From: Coriobacteriales bacterium
GTDB lineage: Bacteria; Actinomycetota; Coriobacteriia; Coriobacteriales; UBA8131
Length of the DNA: 7,743 bases
Assembly: GCA_031274985.1 (NCBI GenBank)
Contig: JAISPK010000137.1
Span: forward strand, 1-7,743
Direction: 5' to 3'
In this document: one piece after another, positions 1 through 4,940 of the stretch
Layout: the number at the start of each line of letters is the position of its first letter
Numbering within the stretch: the stretch's first letter is position 1
The notes under the pieces: model-generated
What the model was told of the DNA's origin: nothing
Databases searched by the model: none
Seen by the model: the letters and a program-made list of their open reading frames with translations, nothing else
Made by a program: the position numbers and the translations under genes

Positions 1-76
1 CGGGGCGAAAGATTCGCTGTTCGAATCCAAAAGCGCGCAGCGCTTTAAGGAAACGCAGTTTCCTTATTTCGCCCCG
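1..76. repeat. Perfect four-way-junction cloverleaf resembling tRNA-Pro
   Basis: Every arm is a perfect inverted repeat. The outer 10-bp stem pairs 1-10 (CGGGGCGAAA) with 67-76. Inside are hairpin 11-16/22-27 (6 bp, 5-base loop), hairpin 30-36/40-46 (7 bp, loop GCA) and hairpin 47-54/58-65 (8 bp, loop GCA). Only bases 28, 29 and 66 are unpaired between arms. The outer 7 bp are identical to the acceptor stem of the adjacent tRNA-Pro, and the overall length is that of a tRNA. It has no 7-base anticodon loop, so it is not a working tRNA. The element may continue left of base 1. It could be a tRNA-derived repeat, an end of an integrated element, or a DNA or RNA structure that acts as folded single strand. 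The structure is certain from the sequence; its role is unknown. Confidence 0.75.
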
Positions 77-104
77 CAAGTTATAAAAATGAAAAAAATG
101 ATAC

Positions 105-181
105 TGGTCGGGGCGAAAGGATTCGAACCTTCGACCCCCTGCTCCCAAAGCAGGTGCGCTACCAAGCTGCGCTACGCCCCG
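105..181 (-). tRNA. tRNA-Pro(TGG)
   Basis: Read on the minus strand, the acceptor stem CGGGGCG (181-175) pairs with CGCCCCG (115-109), followed by discriminator A and an encoded CCA (107-105). The D stem is GCGC/GCGC. The anticodon stem CCTGC/GCAGG holds the loop TTTGGGA, giving anticodon TGG for proline. The T arm is GAAGG-TTCGAAT-CCTTT with one G-T wobble. All arms have standard lengths and no variable-arm insertion, so the gene looks intact. It is transcribed leftward from the promoter at 195-223. Downstream of the CCA the minus strand has two T-rich runs (bases 99-84), a possible weak terminator, before the cloverleaf at 76-1. Confidence 0.97.
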
Positions 182-194
182 ACATGGAGTAAAG

Positions 195-223
195 ATTATA
201 ACAGTATGGTACAGGTATGTTCA
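195..223 (-). promoter_or_regulatory. Promoter of tRNA-Pro
   Basis: On the minus strand a perfect -10 box TATAAT (200-195) is preceded by TGT, making an extended -10. A -35-like TGAACA (223-218, four of six consensus bases) lies exactly 17 bases upstream. The predicted start of transcription is about 7 bases before the mature tRNA 5' end. The -35 box directly abuts the palindrome at 224-241. Confidence 0.75.
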
Positions 224-241
224 GGTGATTCTTGAATCACC
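224..241. promoter_or_regulatory. 18-bp perfect palindrome between divergent tRNA promoters
   Basis: GGTGATTC, two T bases, then GAATCACC form a perfect 8+2+8 inverted repeat. It sits exactly between the -35 box of the leftward tRNA-Pro promoter and the -10 of the rightward tRNA-His promoter, covering the place where the tRNA-His -35 would be. With only two central bases it is more like a dimeric protein-binding site than a terminator, and no T-run follows it. A role as an operator or activator site for both tRNA genes is inferred from position only. Confidence 0.45.
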
Positions 242-248
242 GAGCTTG

Positions 249-257
249 TGTTATACT
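249..257 (+). promoter_or_regulatory. Extended -10 promoter of tRNA-His
   Basis: TG-T-TATACT is an extended -10 element with five of six -10 bases matching consensus. It is placed so that transcription would begin roughly 8 bases before the tRNA 5' end. No good -35 is present at 17 bases (TTCTTG), which fits an extended -10 promoter or one helped by a protein on the overlapping palindrome. Confidence 0.6.
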
Positions 258-272
258 TGCTCCTTGTGTTTT

Positions 273-349
273 GGTGGGCGTAGCTCAGCTGGCAGAGCGA
301 CGGACTGTGGCTCCGTAGGTCGAGGGTTCGAGCCCCTTCGCCCACCCCA
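273..349 (+). tRNA. tRNA-His(GTG)
   Basis: The acceptor stem GTGGGCG (274-280) pairs with CGCCCAC (339-345). The extra 5' G (273) typical of histidine tRNA faces discriminator C346, and CCA is encoded at 347-349. The D stem is GCTC/GAGC (283-286, 295-298). The anticodon stem ACGGA/TCCGT encloses CTGTGGC, anticodon GTG. The T arm 322-338 has loop TTCGAGC and one G-T wobble. A weak 6-bp hairpin (357-362 with 370-375) just downstream is a possible but unconvincing terminator. Confidence 0.97.
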
Positions 350-542
350 ATTACTACATCCGGGCAATACGGATGACTTTATCTGAGTTTAAGCAGACTC
401 TTTGCCGCAACTTGAACCTGATAATGACAGCCACCCTATCGAGGTCTGCAAGACTTAGACGGGACGAGCAGAATGCAAATGACAGATGAATAACCGTGTG
501 ATCAGTACACATGAACTGACCAAGTCTATAGGGGTATAGAAT

Positions 543-1868
543 ATGAATTTCCTGCCAGGGCAACCTTTTGCCACCATAGGACCTCTTGAGGTGTTCAACC
601 TACTTATCATGGTATTGTTCACCCTTTGCTTTATCTACCAGATCTTCTTCGTATTTATCTCACTGTTCAAGAAGCCCCCTCGCCGCACAGCAAAGGCTAA
701 TCATCGCTATGCGGTGTTGATATGCGCCCGGGACGAGTCCCTGGTTATCATGGACATCATCCGCAGCATTCGCATTCAGAACTACCCAACAGAGCTGATT
801 GACATTTTTGTGGTGGCAGATAATTGCTCTGACAACACGGCAGAGGTTGCCAAAAACGCCGGCGCAACCGTGTTTGAGCGCCACAACAAAGACTACATCG
901 GCAAGGGATATGCGCTTGAATACGGATTTGAGTCCATCAAAGAAGCCTATGGTATCGATGCCTATGAAGCCTACTTTATCTTTGATGCCGATAACGTGTT
1001 GGATGAGAACTATTTCAGGGAGATGAATATCGCCTTTGACAACGGTGCCTTGGCCTGCACCAGCTATCGCAACGCCAAGAACTTTGGCTCTAACTGGATT
1101 ACCGCAGGTTACGGAATATGGTTTTTGCGTGAGGCTCGCTACCTCAATCAGGCCCGCTATGTGCTCAACACCTCCTGCTCGGTAACGGGCACCGGCTTTT
1201 ATATCTCTTCGGAACTTGCCAAGAACCTCGGCGGTTGGCACTACCATCTTCTGAGCGAGGATACCGAGTTTTCTGTGGATGCCGTCATGCATCAAAAACG
1301 CATCAGCTATGCGCCCGATGCCGTAATCTATGACGAGCACCCCCTCAAGTTCAAGGCCTCCTGGACGCAACGCCTTCGTTGGTCGCGCGGCACGTATCAG
1401 GTTTTTCGCCGCTACGGCGCCAAGCTCTTTCTCCAGGAATTCACCAATTCAAAAGGCCATCGTTTTGCCTGCTACGACCTGCTCATGACGCTTGCTCCCG
1501 CCATGCTCCTCATGGCTGCCTCAATCTCGGTAAACCTCACGGTGTTGCTCTGCAGCCTCGCAGGCATCACTTCGGAGGCTCTTATGACCACCGCACTCTG
1601 GTCGTTAGCCCTCTGCTTTTTCTACTACGCCTGCATCATGTTTGTCATCGGTCTCGTAACCACCTTTACCGAGCGCAAGAAGATCATCGGAACGCCCGCT
1701 CAAAAGATCGTGTCAGTGCTGACCTTTCCCTTCTTTATGCTGACCTTTGTGCCCATTGCTGTGGCCGCCTTGTTCAATAAACCCAATTGGAAGCCGACCC
1801 GTCACTGCGTCAGCGTTGATGTAGAGGAGTTTGGACACTATCTCAGCGGCGAATTCGAGCGCCCCTAG
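543..1868 (+). CDS. Membrane glycosyltransferase, family 2 (processive type)
   Basis: This 441-residue protein is predicted to transfer a sugar from a nucleotide-sugar to a lipid or polysaccharide acceptor at the inner face of the membrane. Residues 17-42 form one membrane helix. The cytosolic GT-A domain (about 55-300) shows ADNCSDNT (92-99), the metal-binding DAD (148-150), TGTGF (215-219), SED with the likely catalytic Asp240 (238-240) and QRLRW (276-280), the Q-x-x-R-W signature of processive enzymes such as cellulose and hyaluronan synthases. Three further helices lie near 314-340, 350-373 and 388-411, followed by a short cytosolic tail. The ATG has a Shine-Dalgarno AGGGG (530-534) 8 bases ahead. 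The gene stands alone. The 193-base leader (350-542) contains a GATAAT (420-425) that could be a -10, but no matching -35, and short complementary segments (AGACTT 451-456 with AAGTCT 522-527) just before the ribosome site. The sugar and product cannot be told from sequence. Confidence 0.9.
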   Translation: MNFLPGQPFATIGPLEVFNLLIMVLFTLCFIYQIFFVFISLFKKPPRRTAKANHRYAVLICARDESLVIMDIIRSIRIQNYPTELIDIFVVADNCSDNTAEVAKNAGATVFERHNKDYIGKGYALEYGFESIKEAYGIDAYEAYFIFDADNVLDENYFREMNIAFDNGALACTSYRNAKNFGSNWITAGYGIWFLREARYLNQARYVLNTSCSVTGTGFYISSELAKNLGGWHYHLLSEDTEFSVDAVMHQKRISYAPDAVIYDEHPLKFKASWTQRLRWSRGTYQVFRRYGAKLFLQEFTNSKGHRFACYDLLMTLAPAMLLMAASISVNLTVLLCSLAGITSEALMTTALWSLALCFFYYACIMFVIGLVTTFTERKKIIGTPAQKIVSVLTFPFFMLTFVPIAVAALFNKPNWKPTRHCVSVDVEEFGHYLSGEFERP

Positions 1869-2036
1869 AGCTCCCAAAATTTTAATTTGCGCGTCTTTTT
1901 TACATCTTTCTGACAAAAATTGCCCGAGCAAGGTGATACCATAACAGGAGCACATCAGTTTTCTGGTAGTTTGGCGCTGCTCTGACACAATTCTCTGTTA
2001 GTCTGCGCATGTAGGGCTTACTCGGAAAGGGATAAC

Positions 2037-2777
2037 ATGGATGAAGAAAAGGTGGGGACCTCTCCCGAAGAAATTCCAGATTCTGCCGTAAACGCACAAA
2101 AAGAGAAAAAACCCAAGAAAAAGGGTAAGAAACGTGTTGTCCTTTGGGTTGTGGTGATTGTTTTAGTAGTTATCTTTGGCGGAGGAGGCACGGTGTATGC
2201 TACCCAGCATTCTAACCCCCTCTTTTGCAATGCTGTCTGTCACTCCCCTATGGAGCCCTATGTTCAAAGCTATTTGGAGGGTACTTCGGTTGTTGCCGAG
2301 CAGGCCAACCTTAAGTATCCCCTTACAGTGACGATACATAAGGACAGTGACCAGGAGGTTGTTTGTCTTGACTGTCATCCTGACGGGCTGGATGTGCAGA
2401 TCAGTGAGGGGATTTCCTGGATTACCGGCGATTACTCGGTACCTCTCGAGCCTCTAACCCTGACGGTGAAAGACCCCAAGAAAGCCACCGAGAGAAGCGG
2501 CGTTAAGACCTGTTTGGTTGCGGGATGCCACGAGGGTATCAGCTCATTGGATGAACTCAAGGAGTTTACTGCAAATCGCTCGCGTAACCCCCATTCCAAC
2601 CACAACGGCGACTTGGCCTGTACAACCTGCCACAAGGCACATGAGCAGAGCGTATTGTTCTGCACCCAGTGCCACGAATACGAAACTGACGGAAAGACCA
2701 AGATCGTGGTTCCCGATGGCTGGTTGACCTACACCGAGAAGCAACTTCAGCTCAAAGAAGCGAGCCAATCTAAGTAA
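2037..2777 (+). CDS. Membrane-anchored five-heme cytochrome c, NapC/NrfH-like
   Basis: This 246-residue protein is predicted to carry electrons from the quinone pool to an extracytoplasmic acceptor. A Lys-rich cytosolic tail (1-33) precedes one uncleaved membrane helix (34-55), and the rest lies outside. Five heme c attachment motifs are visible: CNAVCH (64-69, CX3CH), CLDCH (110-114), CLVAGCH (159-165, CX4CH), CTTCH (195-199) and CTQCH (209-213). The first is followed by SPMEPYVQSY, resembling the Met-containing region after heme 1 in NapC/NrfH quinol dehydrogenases. Candidate distal ligands include Met72, His101, His186, His189 and His202. AAAGGG (2026-2031) lies 5 bases before the ATG. It is apparently monocistronic: a terminator follows and no reductase gene adjoins, unlike the usual pairing with a reductase subunit, so its partner must be encoded elsewhere. 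The 168-base upstream gap holds two similar TCTGACA-type segments (from 1909 and 1981) but no convincing full promoter. Confidence 0.88.
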   Translation: MDEEKVGTSPEEIPDSAVNAQKEKKPKKKGKKRVVLWVVVIVLVVIFGGGGTVYATQHSNPLFCNAVCHSPMEPYVQSYLEGTSVVAEQANLKYPLTVTIHKDSDQEVVCLDCHPDGLDVQISEGISWITGDYSVPLEPLTLTVKDPKKATERSGVKTCLVAGCHEGISSLDELKEFTANRSRNPHSNHNGDLACTTCHKAHEQSVLFCTQCHEYETDGKTKIVVPDGWLTYTEKQLQLKEASQSK

Positions 2778-2796
2778 GGTCATTGCTGATAAACGT

Positions 2797-2826
2797 AAAA
2801 GCCGGAGTGCTCGCGCTCCGGCTTTT
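2797..2826. terminator. Intrinsic terminator between convergent genes
   Basis: GCCGGAG (2801-2807) pairs perfectly with CTCCGGC (2816-2822). Flanking AAAA (2797-2800) and TTTT (2823-2826) extend the stem. On the plus strand the T-rich tract TTTTATTTT follows, 20 bases after the cytochrome stop codon. On the minus strand the hairpin is followed by TTTTACGTTTAT, so it can plausibly also end the leftward operon, whose last stop codon is at 2879-2877. Confidence 0.9.
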
Positions 2827-2876
2827 ATTTTGCTTAAACGCGGTGACTTGTATCCGCGCTGGTAGACGCGCTTGCT

Positions 2877-4940
2877 TTATCCGCCCTGGTAGCCGTGGTA
2901 GTCCTGCAGGGGCCTTCTTGCGGTTTCATACCAATTGGCAAAGTCGTTGGCATCGCCGTGCACCTCAAAGAATTGTACGTATTTTTCCTGGGAGCCGCTG
3001 AGCCCTACCTGAAACATAAAAGTACGCGGCTGCGTGGAGTCAGGAGACACCTGATCATAGGTGAGCCCCAAAGTGGCGAAGTCAAGGTTTGCCTGCTGCC
3101 AGATGGTTGGGCGGAACTGCTCAGAACTCACAGGACTGACATTCAAAACCATCGGCGAGGAATGATCGCCTGCCAGTTTAACGAAGAGCCCGGTGACCTG
3201 AGCCTCGCTTAGGTCGTAAAAATCGCCGAGATAGTCCAGCTCAACCGTGTAGCCATGGTCTCCGGTTACGATGATGGTGGTGTTGTCATAGAGACCCAGC
3301 TCCTTGAGACAGTTGAGATACTCAAAGACGAGGGCAAAGGCAAAGCGGGTCTGGAGGTACTGGTTGGACTCCTCGCGGGGCACCACGTTAAAGTCGTAGT
3401 CGGTGTCAAAGGGTGGATGGGTGCCGTTAAGGTGAATGAACTTGAAGTTGCCCGAAAGCTCCTCATTGATCGAGAGTCCGTCTGAGCGCAGCGTGTCATA
3501 AAACGCATGGTCATCGGCCTGATAGCGCATGCTATGCTCGCCCTGCAGCTCTACATCCGCCTCGACGGTCTTGGAACTGATCCAGAAAGAGGGCTTGAGC
3601 AGGTATGGCATATAGCGATAGCCCGAAATCATCAGCAGGCTCTTGAAGGCCGCTTCATCAACTGCCGGAAGCCCGGTATCCAGATTGTCTGCTGCCTGGC
3701 GCAGATCCTCGCCGTCCAGATACGCATAGCTGTAGTCGGTATACACATCACTACGCATGCCGGTCTCACGCAGAGCAGGCAAAAACTGAGAGCCGCGCCA
3801 CGCCTCGCGCATATAGTTCTCCGCCGGTATCTCGAATTCATAGGGATAACCGGTGAGCATATTGACGATAGAAGGAAAGGTTCTGCTTGTAGAGGCGATA
3901 TTGTTGGTATAACGGGTAAAGCCGTCAAAATGCCCGTCAAAGTAATCCGGTTCGCTGGCAAGCAGGTCATCGATGAAGCGCTCGTCGAGCCGGTCGAGCA
4001 AAATCACGATTGTGTTGTTTTGGGGAGCAACCTCATAGAGGGCTTCATCGGAGAGAAAGGTTTGCGGGGCAACCTTTTCCTGGAGAACCCCGGTGGTAGA
4101 GAAGCTGGTGATCAGAGCAATGAGCTGCATGCCAATGAGCAGGCTCGGTACAAAAACCAGCAGAGTCTTATGAGCCTTAGGGGCAAAGCGCCACACGATA
4201 TAGGGAATTGCCAGGATTGCCAGACACAGGAGCGTGTTGACGATAACCTCCGGTACGAGCTGCGAAAGATCGAGCCAGTCCCCGGTGAGTTGGCCGAGCG
4301 ACCCGTTCATGACGTTGCCCTGGATGTAGAGTACCACCGTAACCGCCAGCAACGTGGTGCTCACAAAGGTGAAGACCCTGCCGCGTAGCACCAGCAGAAC
4401 AACGAAGAGCGCCACAAAGGTCACCGCCGCCACCAACGAGACCGCAGAAAAGACCATGGTCACTGGATACGGCATGGCTGCGCTGTTGTTAATGAGCAGG
4501 TCAAAGACGCCAAAGAAGATAAAACTAAAGGAGAAGCAGCCCGCCAGAAGCGCCGCTATCAAGGCGCGGTATCTCAGGCGACGATCATCCTTGAAGAGGT
4601 ACTCCCCCAGAGGAACGCGGGGCTCAAGCTTCTGAGCCGCCTTGCGCTCTGCTTTTTTCTGCGCTTTGGCTTTTGCATAGAGCTGACGGTAGCGCTTGTT
4701 GCGCATGCGCAGCCAAAAAGCCTCGATCCGTGCCTTGAGGGTAACTGCTCCCATCTGCAGGCGACTGGCAAACACGCCAAAGGCTACGGAGAGCGAGATG
4801 ATAAGCCCGGAGACGATCTGGATGATATAGCTGGTGGTAGCCGGGTCGATATAGGCCCAGGCCGTTGCAGGAAAGCCAAAGAACAGCACCACCACAAAAA
4901 GCAGGAAGTAGGGCAGTAATCTTCTGGGGGTGTTACGCAT
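2877..4940 (-). CDS. Polytopic LTA-synthase/sulfatase-like alkaline phosphatase superfamily transferase
   Basis: This 687-residue protein is probably an extracellular phospho-alcohol transferase or phosphodiesterase anchored in the membrane. A signal-anchor-like helix (9-29) ends in AWAYIDP. Helix two (about 35-58), a basic cytosolic stretch (60-125) and five more helices (about 126-150, 157-187, 188-208, 232-251, 257-280) follow. The outer catalytic domain (about 308-687) shows a first metal Asp316 in ILLDRLDE, RTFPSIVNMLTG (353-364), HLNGTH (503-508) and GDHG (560-563). TFPS aligns with the sulfatase CxPS motif but has Thr354 instead of Cys, as in LtaS and phosphoethanolamine transferases, so it is unlikely to be a true sulfatase. 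The chosen ATG (4940-4938) overlaps the upstream stop (ATGCGTAA), with AAAAGGAG 10 bases before it. An in-frame upstream start at 5087 lies deep inside the previous gene and was rejected. Overlap implies translational coupling. The substrate is inferred, not shown. Confidence 0.85.
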   Translation of the reverse strand: MRNTPRRLLPYFLLFVVVLFFGFPATAWAYIDPATTSYIIQIVSGLIISLSVAFGVFASRLQMGAVTLKARIEAFWLRMRNKRYRQLYAKAKAQKKAERKAAQKLEPRVPLGEYLFKDDRRLRYRALIAALLAGCFSFSFIFFGVFDLLINNSAAMPYPVTMVFSAVSLVAAVTFVALFVVLLVLRGRVFTFVSTTLLAVTVVLYIQGNVMNGSLGQLTGDWLDLSQLVPEVIVNTLLCLAILAIPYIVWRFAPKAHKTLLVFVPSLLIGMQLIALITSFSTTGVLQEKVAPQTFLSDEALYEVAPQNNTIVILLDRLDERFIDDLLASEPDYFDGHFDGFTRYTNNIASTSRTFPSIVNMLTGYPYEFEIPAENYMREAWRGSQFLPALRETGMRSDVYTDYSYAYLDGEDLRQAADNLDTGLPAVDEAAFKSLLMISGYRYMPYLLKPSFWISSKTVEADVELQGEHSMRYQADDHAFYDTLRSDGLSINEELSGNFKFIHLNGTHPPFDTDYDFNVVPREESNQYLQTRFAFALVFEYLNCLKELGLYDNTTIIVTGDHGYTVELDYLGDFYDLSEAQVTGLFVKLAGDHSSPMVLNVSPVSSEQFRPTIWQQANLDFATLGLTYDQVSPDSTQPRTFMFQVGLSGSQEKYVQFFEVHGDANDFANWYETARRPLQDYHGYQGG

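Noticed and set aside
1..76. A second functional tRNA gene or a CRISPR repeat
   Set aside because: The middle arm has a 3-base loop with no anticodon and the T-arm-like hairpin lacks a standard 7-base loop; there is no array of regularly spaced repeats.
350..542. Possible riboswitch or small RNA in the leader of the glycosyltransferase gene
   Set aside because: Only short complementary segments (5-6 bp) are seen, no known riboswitch core is recognisable, and no strong terminator is present.
660..1370. Long open frame on the minus strand inside the glycosyltransferase gene
   Set aside because: It is fully antisense to a gene with clear family motifs, and its translation shows no recognisable domain.
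1869..1905. Terminator after the glycosyltransferase gene
   Set aside because: There is a T-run (1895-1901) but no GC-rich hairpin before it, only the AT palindrome AAAATTTT.
3507..4388. 293-codon open frame on the plus strand
   Set aside because: It lies antisense to the LtaS-like gene, its translation is low-complexity and charged with no domain, and it fits codon-bias shadowing.
2877..4940. True sulfatase
   Set aside because: The CxPSR formylglycine motif is absent; Thr replaces the Cys and the extensive membrane domain matches phospho-alcohol transferases better.
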